Shown here in pieces: positions 54,601 to 64,000 of a stretch of DNA of 64,000 nucleotides; position 1 is the first letter of the stretch; each line of letters begins with the position of its first letter. The notes beneath the pieces were generated by a model that did no database searches, had not been told where the DNA came from, and was given only the letters and a program-made list of their open reading frames with translations. This DNA comes from Amaurobius ferox (taxonomy: Eukaryota; Arthropoda; Arachnida; Araneae; Amaurobiidae): NCBI GenBank assembly GCA_951213105.1, contig OX578136.1:157619178-157683177 (forward strand), in the 5' to 3' direction. The translations under genes and the position numbers were made by a program.

Positions 54601-56025
54601 CACTCTTTTACAAAAACAAAGAAACAAACAAACAACAACAAAAAAAAGCGCCGTGAAGAAAGTAACTGTATTGAAATTAAATATGCGTACAGCTCATACA
54701 CAAGTAATGAAATTATTACAAAATCAAGACACCAGGATCCATCAATGGTTAGAAATTGCACATTGAATTTTCAAATCAGTAATTGGTGAAACCCCCTTGG
54801 CGGTAATGCATGCTTGTATACGTCTAGGTAAGGAATGATAAATTTTCCTAATGTCATCTTGCGATGCGTTCTGCCAGACATTTTTGAATTGTTGCTCCAG
54901 ATCTGTTACATTTCGGGGTGTTCGAATCTGGCGGCTTAGCATGTCCCATACATGTTAGATTGGCGAAAAGTCTGGTGACCTTATTAGCCAAGGAACAGTA
55001 TCAACAGCACGAAGACAGTCCACAGATATGCGAGTCGTATGTGGTGTGTCATTATTGTGTTAGAGATTGACCCCAGAATGACGTGCCATGAAGGGTAACG
55101 CAAACGGCCGCAGGATTTCATAAACAAATCGTTGAGTTGTTAAAGTTGCATGAAGGATGACTAGGGGCAACCTGCTGCCGTAAGAGATAGCATCCCACGC
55201 CTTAACACCAGTGGTTATGGCTGTGTGCCTGTGTAAAACACTGATTGGGACTGCTAGTCCTGGCGCCTCCACACACGCACCTGATGGTCATCTGCTGAAA
55301 GACTGAAGTGTGATTCATCGCTGAACACTATGCGATGTCAGTCTGCTGGCAGCCATGATTCTCCCTTACAACACCACTCCAAATGACTCTGTCGATGTTG
55401 TGGGATTATGGGCAGACGTTTAAAGGCCGCCGTGAGCATAACTCCACCTCAGCCAAGTGCCGTGAGATGGCAGAAGGTACCACGGGTGCTATGGAAAAGG
55501 CTGTAGCACGTTGGATGGCGGACAATGATGCCTTTGGGCCAGTTCGGGCCTGTTGCACAATCATCCGATCTTCCCTTGCATTCATGCACCTTGACCTTCC
55601 AGCGCTTTCATTCCGCCGATGAGTTCCTTGCAGCAATCATTGCTGCCAGCGCCTTTACGCAGCAGTGTCCGTTTGGTGCAGGTGTCGGCCTATTGATCGG
55701 TATGACCAGTCAGCTTCACGCACCCCAACTATACAACCAGGTTCGAACTCGTCTAATTTCTTATAAGTTCTTCGTCGTCAACGTCGTAACGGCATTATTA
55801 GTTGTGTCTCCACGGAACTGCAACGCCGATAACGAGCAAAGATAAACCGTCCACATTTTTAACCTGTTTTATAGGATTCTAGTTGTGCAGCAGAAACGCG
55901 CGCTATGATCGAAGTTAACACTCATTGGCCTTGCAAATTTAATCATTTGCATACTTGGTATACTGGAATTTACATGATCGGATTATGTTTTAGGGGTGCT
56001 TCGTTTTTTTCTTTGCATAAGAGTG
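54601..56025 (-). mobile_element. Tc1-like DNA transposon (1425 bp)
   Basis: The left tip is CACTCTTTTACAAA and the right tip, complemented, CACTCTTATGCAAAG. The right flank is TA and the left TG, a mutated TA target. A full-length but broken transposase lies on the minus strand (54776-55795). Confidence 0.85.
54776..55795 (-). pseudogene. Tc1-like transposase (DD34E type), decayed
   Basis: About 340 codons from ATG (55793-55795) to TGA (54776-54778), the usual family length. The N-terminal DNA-binding part reads YKKLDEFEPGCIVGVREADW and RSIGRHLHQTDTA. The middle has MNAREDRMIVQQA and RRPLNVCP. Catalytic region 1 keeps D (VFSDESHF). Region 2 has N in place of the second D (NNDTPHT, where QDNARPHT is usual). 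In region 3 the catalytic E codon is a stop (SPDFSPI-stop-HVWD). The C-terminus is GGFTNY in the correct frame. With further frameshifts it is inactive. Confidence 0.88.
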
Positions 56026-56029
56026 TAGT

Positions 56030-57710
56030 TACATTGAGTTGTGATAAACATGCTGCCTGGACCAATTTTGAATAGAGTATATATAATTAGAATAGCTATA
56101 GTAATTACTTCAAGAGCTTAATGAAAACATTATGTAATTAATTACTCCATTCAAGATCAAGATCCCTGCAACAAATTTTCACTGGTCTGATTCTCATGTC
56201 AATTAATTAAATTATAATGGCAAAATAAACAAATTAAATAAAATTATAAGATTATAAATTTCGTATTGTGGTTTTCCCCAGGTATTGACATGAGAACCTA
56301 AATAAAAAATGCAAAAATAAAATAGATCATAAAACAAAATGTATAAATAAGTTCTCAGTTTTTTTATATTTAAAAATAAATTATTTATTGAAAATACATT
56401 CATTAGTATTCCTTTTATAAAATTATTCTAATCATTATTTAATAGTTAAGGAGAATTAGATTTTAAACATGCTCAATAGCTTCAGAAAAAATATAATATA
56501 ACATATTGACAAACACAATGTTCTTAATCATTTAATAATATCATAAATATAAAAAATGTAACTCACAATTACTGCAAAAGGAACTTATCATGTAATCACA
56601 TAATAAAACTGAGAACTGATGTGGAATATCATAAGCACTGAATTCACTTATAATAATAACTCCAACCATTTTTTCTTAATCACATGTCAGCCATAAACTT
56701 TATGTGATAGCTTTTTATGTAAGATGCCAATTTAAACGCTTAACTAAAAATCTGCTTCGTTGTTATTGAAGTAAGCAGATATGAAGACCATCTCTTTAAT
56801 TATGCGTTTAAAATCACCTTGTTCAAACACAAGTAGTATTAAAATTTTCAGTATGAGATTTCTGCATATTCGTCATTGCAGCATTTGCACACATATTAGA
56901 ACGTAGCTTTCATAAGAAGAAGGAAGAGCTCTTATTCTCAACGAAAAAAAATATACTCAAAAGGGAAAAGTTCTCTATATATTTAAACCCAATCCTTTTT
57001 TTTTGGTTCACAGCCTGCTACATCTTAAGCTAAAAGTAACAGACTTAAAAAAAAATGGCCAGCTTGACTCTTGAATTCTGGGAAAAGGGGCGTGTCAATA
57101 TCGACTATTGGTTATTGACAAGGTGAGGTCATCTCAATCAGTAAATGGTAAAGATAGGGGTGAAAATTTCTTATCCTTTTCACCTTAAGTGTTTTTCCGC
57201 TTGGTGCCTCTGCAAAACAAGATACATCAAAAATAGATGACACCTACAAATCTGGTGAAAATGTGAGAATAATGCCTATCTCGCAAATTGGGCTTAATTG
57301 CTTGATCTTGACAGCTAATGGTTGCGCAAATAAAGGAAGACTTTTCAGATTGTAAACATGGGAGGTCTCGATTTCCTTTCAATTTGTGTTATTCCATAGC
57401 CATAAAATGTAAAATGTCATCTGAAGGTCTGTGTGATTGTAAACTTAAGATCTTAATTGGTTTATTGCCTTCCACTTTGCCGACATTCTGGGAAAAATAT
57501 CTATATCCTTTGAATCACCTTGAAGTTGGGGAAAATGTCCTCATTGTAAAAAGATAGTATTTTTTCGCACATAGATTAAAGTGTCATGATGAGTTTGAAG
57601 TTTTTTAAACTCATTGCAACACATTGGAAGTAAAGAAACGGTATGCTCATAAAAATTACATTCATTTCCAAATTTTTGCAAGCTGCGCGGAACTTCAACC
57701 CCATAGGAAA
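56030..57710. other. No gene recognised
   Basis: AT-rich. A 79-codon frame at 57318-57557 lies in a less AT-rich patch but shows no domain. Confidence 0.4.
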
Positions 57711-57711
57711 A

Positions 57712-58645
57712 TAAAAAAATCTGATGTGGACAACACATGACTTTCCTTATATAATACAATAAATTTACTTCTTTAACAGTAAAAAAAGAGGTTTTACTTA
57801 TAATAGATACTTATATGCTTTCCAAAATATTGAATGGTCGTCAATTAGTCGTCATTTTCATAGATTTAGCGTCATTTTTATCCATTTGGCAAGATTTTCG
57901 TTAATTTGGCAGCATTTAAAAAAGTCGCCAAGTTGGCGACATTCCACCAAATTCGTCGCCAAAATCTCGCCAAGCGTTATAAAAGCAGAAATAAGTTATT
58001 CTTATAGCAGATAAATGACTATTGGCGTTCAAATGCAAAAGTATTACACAAAGTATCTTTCTTCATGAATGGAACGAGCTAGATTCACAAGAATAATGTC
58101 ATCAAATTTATCGCATGGTATTAGATATGAAAAGGGAACATGTTTCTGAATAGGAAATATATTTTTTTTATTTTATATGACTTTTTGATAATTTTTTTGA
58201 AAAATGTGCAATATCTCGAGAAAGGTTCATGTTAGCGTTCTAAAATTTATGTCAATCGTTTTCTAATGAAAAATTACATAAGAAATGTCTATTTGCGTAA
58301 TTTTATTAGCGGTTTTGATTTTTTGACGATTTTTTCAAAATTTCACTCGAAAATTTAGGGGGGTTCTGGACATTCGATTGCGTATAAAAACAATAGGCTT
58401 CCAGTGTTTATGGATTGTGATTTTTGTACCAAATTTCGTTCGAATCGGTCCTTTCGTTCGTCAGTTATCGTCTGCGCAGGCTCACTGACACACAAACACA
58501 CACATACGCACACAGACATCACTTCAAAAATGTTTGATTCGTGATCAGGGATGCTTGAAACGTGCTCTGCCGTCGAAAACTCGAATTCAAATTTTCGACC
58601 CCCTCACAATAATTTCCTTATATATTATATATGTAAGGAAAGTAA
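57712..58645 (+). mobile_element. Repeat family B, copy 7 (compact, complete)
   Basis: Left end TCTGATGTGGACAACACATG then ACTTTCCTTATATAATAC; right end CGACCCCCTCACAATAATTT then CCTTATATATTATATATGTA and AGGAAAGT. Inside are the GTCGCCAAGTTGGCGAC palindrome, CGTGATCAGGGATGCTTGAA and a CA-repeat. At about 0.93 kb it is the cleanest copy and a good reference for the family. Confidence 0.88.
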
Positions 58646-58659
58646 TAAACATAAATTAT

Positions 58660-59400
58660 AATGAAAATTGAGTCAAATAATAATCGAAAGGTTATTTGGA
58701 CCTCACAGCCGGAAATTCTTCGTAATTAATACACACCTCTAATAAAACGTAATTTCTATAATATCCCTTAACTCGTTCCATTAAGACAGAGGAATTGAAT
58801 TTTATAAAACAGTATTCTTACAGCCTGTCACGAAAGATCCTATTGAGAATTCTTATTCTAGGTTTTTTTTTAATACAAATTAGATCTACATCTTAATTTT
58901 CTTCCGTTTCAAAAAATTATTTGACTATAAAACTTTCAGTCCGAAAATCAAAAGTTTAAAAATTAAGTAGATAAAATTTGGGAAAAGTATATTATGAAAT
59001 CCGCTGGGACTCAAAACTTTGGAACGCTAGCATTAAATATTTAACTTAATGAAAATATTCTTTCAAAAATCGTAGGGTAAGAAAACACGGCTCGCGGGTT
59101 CTTTTCGAAATAGAAGGTCTCTTGAATCTCTTAAGTCTCTCAAGAACATATTAAGCTGACATATAAAGACCTAAATGAGAAATATGTCATCTGCTCTTGC
59201 CAATGTTTAACTTTGAAATTTTTTTTATTGTATTTAACCAGCGCTTATCTCAGAGGAGGGCTTAGGAGAAATTAATTTTTGATTCGAATTTTTGGTAGTA
59301 ATTTAGAGAGTAAGTCTAGAAAACGCATGTATTTAATTTGCTAATATTCAGGACAAATTTTAATTTTTTTTTAAAATTGCTACAGAGTATTTTTAAAGAA
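58660..59400 (+). repeat. Possible repeat family E, copy 3 (weak)
   Basis: The phrases AAACTTTGGAACGCTAGCAT, TAAATATTTAACTTAA and GAAATTAATTTTTGATTCGA fall in the same order as in copies 1 and 2. The remainder is unassigned. Confidence 0.4.
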
Positions 59401-59404
59401 AATA

Positions 59405-59790
59405 AATCAGGCCAAAATACCCAGTGGTTGAGGTGTAGGGTTCGCACACGGTAAACCCGGGTTCGATTCCTGACGCCTCCCTAAACTATGTGTTATACTC
59501 GGAGTATTGGCACGTTAAATTTGTAGATCGAAAAGTCACCCGAGAGGTGATGGTTTAGAGGGGGAAGTTCTTGTGGTTGCTAGTCCCATTGGGTTCGTGT
59601 CTAAATTGTGTGTCACTGTTCCGGTCGTCCAAACAGTTACCTTACACCTTAGGGTAGTGACCACCTGGGAACGCCGCGTGCTGTTGGCACATTTTGGGCG
59701 CTGTAGCCCGGTGGTTTGCACACTCGATTTGTACGCTGCCACAACTGCCGCAATCAATGTTATTGGCTTTTCAAGCTTTATCAATGTTAT
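59405..59790 (+). mobile_element. tRNA-derived SINE
   Basis: The head has box A-like CAGTGGTTGAGGTGTAGGG and box B GGGTTCGATTCC at tRNA spacing. The body contains GTTACCTTACACCTT (59635), the same phrase as in the SINE tail at 22592-22650 (minus strand), so it belongs to the same superfamily. The 3' part differs and ends in a short duplication (ATCAATGTTATTGGCTTTT twice, 59753-59797) rather than CAA units. Confidence 0.65.
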
Positions 59791-61140
59791 TGGCTTTTAC
59801 TTTATGTATTGGTATTCTAAAATTAGTTTGGTCATAAGTTATTTAGATTTGACTGATGAAGTAGTTAATGTAACCATTCGAAACCCGTTGTTTTTCTGTA
59901 ATTTTATTATTATCCTTATTTTCGTAGTATTTTATGACCCTGTATCTTAATAGGAATTTGAACGAATGTTTTTTGAAGATTTTTTTGTCGGTTCATACAG
60001 CTACCAAAACAACTTATTTCTCTCATGTTATTTTTTACATTGCCATAGTCGCTATGGATGTTAATGGTATCAAAATTGTTTTTACTAAAATAGATACGCT
60101 AAACGCATTCATAGGCGTCACTAAGCTGTTACCAACGTGAAAAAATAAGCCTCTGAATAATTTACACTATAGTTTAAAGAATAACTTGTAGGTGCTGAAA
60201 TTGGAAAAGATAATACATATTTTTCATTTCGATAATAATTGTGATGCAAGTAGAAATAAACACCATGGAATAGGAATGTATGAGAAAGTCGACTGGAGAT
60301 TCGCCCTAGATAGCACTTTAAATAATGTTAGTGTTTGTACAAAGCAACACTTGTAGAAATTAAAGTTTCGTGTAAATTTTGTGCAAAATTTGGAGATTCA
60401 GAGGCAAAAGGAAAAAGTAAAACTTGAAAAGATAAAGTGTTTTAATTTATACAAATAAAATTAAATCCATCATACAGAAAAAAAACCCATCTGTTAGTAT
60501 CATGATCGCCGGAGAACAGCAAACTGAATTTCATGAAATTTTGATGGTACCATGAAATTTGGCTCCATTTAAAATTTCTCTTTATAGGTGACCCATTTGT
60601 TATAGGAGCCTCCAAATAAACGGGACCTAATCCTTATGGGAGTCTCCCAACTAACGTGACTTAATTGTTTTTTGAGCCTCTTTACAATAAATTCCTATAA
60701 CATTGACCGATTGTTGCTTATGTCTCGATAACTAAAAGAAGCTTTATGAATGGACGAAATGAAAACAATCAGTTTAATCTGCATATTATATTGAAAGAAT
60801 TAAAGTTTTGTTCATTTTATTCCAGTTTCTTTTATCACCTGTTATATTTTACTCATGTAATTCTTTAGCAACTGTAATTCTTAGCATTTACGGATCTAAT
60901 TCTGTAGCAACAGCATAATTTTAATTATTTACTTTTTTTGAGTAGCAATATTAGGTTATTTTTCACTACCAACTGTTTAGTTACTATTCTATGTAGAAAA
61001 TGCTACTAAAATTGAAAAATTGTTATTACTTATATAAAACAGTTGGAAGTTACGCTTCTGTCTGTTGGTTTATTATCTCAGCACCGGAGAACAGATTTCA
61101 TCCCTTTTTGTGAGAATTATTATAAAATTTTAACTTGAAA
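59790..61140. other. No gene; second weak hammerhead-like phrase at about 59849
   Basis: CTGATGA (59849), a possible stem GTTA-ATG-TAAC and CGAAAC (59878) are in hammerhead order, but the outer stem does not pair well. At 60580-60680 phrases TAGGAGCCTCC/GGGAGTCTCCC repeat at ~45 bp. No gene. Confidence 0.3.
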
Positions 61141-62130
61141 AATCAATCATGCATAAAGCATTGATTATGAAACACTTTCCAACTAAAATCAAATTTTATT
61201 TAAACATCTCTAAAATGCGATACATTCAGCGCTTATATATTTTAAATGATCACAGTACTGCAATAATTTATTATATATGAAAACTTTAAACTTGATCGAA
61301 AAAATGAACTTCATTCAAATGACGTTATCGAAATATAAATCGTTTGGCTCTCTATGTAAAAGCAATGAATATTTCATTCATATCACTTTTATTCCAAACT
61401 CTAGAGCTAAATAATTTTGCGTGAAAAAAATTCAGCAATTATTTTACAACTCATCTTACAATCACTTGTTTACATTCTGCATCCATCAAAATTAGGCTTC
61501 GTTGTAGAAATAATCAAAGTCTGGTGATCATTTAATCTCAAAAATATTCTAATTGCGTTGGCACAGAATATAGATGCACAGGAAAAACGCAAAAATGAAG
61601 CGGTTTTAGAACGGATGCAACACTAAATATGAATTTTAAAGAACTTTAAAAATCACGATTCTTACACTAGGGAAAAAAGGTAGATGTACATTAGGGAAAA
61701 AAGGTGATCGTTTCATATCATGGTCACGTAATCGTTTCATATAAGAGGTGTAATTATTATATTAAACTTTGTTTAAAAAACTACCGAACATATTTTACTG
61801 AAACTTTTTGACATATTTTGTAGGACGATTTGAATATTTTTTTAAATTTTTGAAGCAATTTGTGAATTTTATCTTTGCTTAAAAAATATTTGAATACTTG
61901 GGTCCTATAGGGTTCAATGTACTTTACTTTTACAACCTGTGTTCTATCTAAAACTAATTGGGTGATATTATTCATTTACATTCACATATGTCCCACATAC
62001 CGTCTCAACAACATACTAAAATTTCATTTTGATAAAGTCATTTTTGCGGCAGTTATTGTATGGACAGACAGGCAGACAGACAGAATGAACAAGGCCATAA
62101 ACACTTTTTAACTATGCTGGAAAGTGTTGA
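61140..62130 (-). repeat. Repeat family A, copy 4 (inverted)
   Basis: It begins GCATAAAGCATTGATTATGA and AACACTTTCCAAC (the complement of the family right end) and ends in GACAGACAGGCAGACAGACA and AAGTGTTGAAAACA (complement of the left end). It is shorter than copy 2 through internal deletions; only one strand-B GATCGTTTCATATCATGGTC block is kept. Confidence 0.75.
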
Positions 62131-62290
62131 AAACAAAGTCTGCAAATATATTAAAACTTCATTGCAAATTGCGAATTAAGTTTCTTTACATTATATATTC
62201 TGCAGGAAGAATAAAAGTTTCATTACATTATGTAGTCCGTAGAGTTAGTTAAAAAGTACACGCATTTCTTCAGTTCGAGATATTTAATTT

Positions 62291-63912
62291 TATACTAGCC
62301 GAATACCCGTTGAAAAGCAGCGGTCTCGCAATAAGCAACCACTGAATATTGTCATTTTTTAATAATCCGCGTTTCACATTTATTCGGCAAATCGAATATT
62401 TCAGAGTGCGGAACCCCCTAAAGAAGAAAATATTGTAAATTTTAAATTGCGCACGTCTTCCTTTCGAACTATCTACCAGTACACCAAATTAAAGTCTCTA
62501 TCTCATCCCGAAGCATACTATTTTATCATTTCCCCTTTCGAACGTTTTTCTGTGGAACAAACACATCCATAAATGAACATTTTTGAAAAACTTTGTTCGC
62601 CTTGGGTTTCTTATCAGATGATTGGCCCATATACCAAATATCAAACCTCCTATCACATTTAAAGGAAGCGTGTCTCATTTATTCCGAAAATCGCACATAT
62701 TGGTGTTCGGCACCCTATAAAGTTGCAAATATGGAAAATCTGAAATTGCACTATTTCTTCCTTTCAAACTATCTACCAGTACACCAAATTTGATTTCTTT
62801 ATCTTAAGCATGTTATAGGAGCATGTTTTTCTATCACTTCATATTTCGAACGTTTTTCTGTGTTGCACCCCTTTAAATGATCATTTTTGAAAAACCGTAA
62901 TAATAGTAAGGTTTCTTTTTTATCAAATGGTTACACCATATACTAAATTTCAATCCTCTATCATATTGTAAAGTAGGCGTTTTTCATTTGTTCGTCAAAT
63001 CGAACATTTTAGTGTGCGGCATCCCCTACAATAGCAAATGTTGGAAAACTGAAATTCCACACTTGCTTCCTTTCTAAATATCTACACGTATACCAAAGTC
63101 TCTATCTTATCGCGAAGCATGCTATTTTATCATCTCACCTTTCGAATGTTTTTCTGTGGACTCCCTATCCCCCTTAAATAAACAGTCTTGAAAAACTCCA
63201 TTCTTCTTGGGTTTTCTATTAAATGATTCGCCCATATACCAATATCAAGCCTTTATCACATTCTAAAAGGAGTGTTTCTACTTCATTCCGAAAATCGAAC
63301 ATTTTTGTGTGCAACACCCCCTAAAGTAGAAAATATTGGAAAACTGAAATTGTACACTTTCTTTCTTCTAAATTGTCTACCCATACACCAAATTTCAAAT
63401 GTCTATCTCATCCCGAAGTATGTTTCCTTATCAATTCACCTTTAGAACGTTTTCCTATCAATTCACCTTTAGAACGTTTTCCTCTGGAGCACCCCTTTAA
63501 ACGAACGTTTTTGAAAAACTATAATCGTCTTGGGTGTTCAAATGATTATTCTATATACCAAAATCCAAGCCTCTATCAAATTTTAAAGGTGCCGTTTCTC
63601 ATTTAGTCGGTAAATCGAACACCCCCTTAAGTAGAAAATATTGGAAATCTGAAATTGCACGCTTTCTTCATTTCGAACGATTTACCCATACACTAAATTT
63701 GAAGTCTCTATCTTATGGCAAAGCATGCTTTCTTATCATTTCCCTTTTCGACCGCTTTGGTGGGGAGCGCCCCTCTAGAGAACGTTTTCGAAAAATTCAA
63801 TTTTTAGGGTGTTTTATCGAACGATCGAGCCGTGTACCAAATTGCAAGTCTCTATCTATTCGGGAAGTGCCTAAAAACAGCGTGACAGACAGACGGACAC
63901 TTTGCAATTAGT
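62291..63912 (+). mobile_element. 1.6-kb element made of about five ~300-bp units
   Basis: The left edge is TATACTAGCCGAATACCCGT and the right edge GACAGACAGACGGACACTTT then GCAATTAGTATATATAGAT; TATACTA and TTAGTATA form short inverted tips. Inside, the phrases GTGCGGCA(C/T)CCCCTA, GAAATTGCAC, CTTTCGAACTATCTACC, ATACACCAAATTT, TCTCTATCTCAT and CGAACGTTTTTCTGTGGA recur with starts near 62406, 62702, 63010, 63306 and 63617. Non-coding. 'TACTAGCCGAATACCCGT ... ACAGACGGACA' edges are common in arthropod repeats, but the class is unclear. Confidence 0.75.
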
Positions 63913-64000
63913 ATATATAGATATTATATATAGTATTAGCTGAGATCTATAAGTAAAACCAGTTTGCAGAAATAATCTATGTTTTAGAATCTTAGTCCCT

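Noticed and set aside
54598..54789. Frame with K-rich run as a gene
   Set aside because: It covers the Tc1 tip and terminal sequence; low complexity and no domain.
55383..55845. Plus-strand frames in the Tc1-like element
   Set aside because: Antisense shadows of the minus-strand transposase.
59405..59475. Functional tRNA gene
   Set aside because: Boxes A and B are good, but acceptor ends do not pair well and a SINE body follows.
59849..59885. Second hammerhead ribozyme
   Set aside because: CTGATGA and CGAAAC are present, but stem II pairs only in its inner part and no stem I or cleavage site could be placed.

Overview
The window is AT-rich, gene-poor eukaryotic DNA, most likely from an arthropod and probably a spider. 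The best clue is the C-terminal half of a Jockey/I-like LINE with an RNase H domain, whose sequence style I associate with araneid and theridiid spider genomes. This assignment is inference from family resemblance; no host marker gene is present. I found no convincing host protein-coding exon, no rRNA and no intact tRNA gene. Almost everything recognisable is mobile DNA, its decay products, or tandem repeats.

Layout. 0-9 kb: repeat family A (copies 1 and 2), a SINE, a fold-back element, several short tandem arrays, and a decayed Penelope-like element (3.9-5.25 kb) ending in a hammerhead-like motif. 8.2-8.8 kb: a TG-rich microsatellite split by a tRNA-derived SINE with target-site duplication (TSD). 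9.4-21.7 kb: diverged copies of families C, G and D, tRNA-like SINE heads, and a long family B copy with a hAT transposon nested in it (15160-16784, perfect 8-bp TSD). 22.6-24.5 kb: the best preserved gene, a 5'-truncated LINE on the minus strand. 24.9-27.6 kb: families E, B and D and a second Penelope-like 3' end. 28.0-35.1 kb: about 96 copies of a 74-bp satellite. 36-46.6 kb: four more family B copies, a solo LTR with 4-bp TSD, and a mariner-like transposon with ~160-bp inverted repeats sitting in a TA microsatellite. 46.6-54 kb: families E, F, G and D and an odd GC-richer degenerate repeat island (49.5-51 kb) split by a TTAA-flanked palindromic element. 54.6-56.0 kb: a dead Tc1-like transposon. 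57.7-64 kb: another B copy, a SINE, an inverted A copy and a 1.6-kb element built of ~300-bp units.

Function. Nothing here looks like a working host pathway. What the window records well is the order of transposition: nested insertions, filled and empty sites between paralogous repeats, and block duplication inside the satellite. The most interesting leads are the shared (CAA)n tail of the LINE and SINEs, the hammerhead-like motif in two Penelope-like ends, the block structure of the 74-bp satellite, the hairpin-ended family B, and the unexplained GC-rich island.
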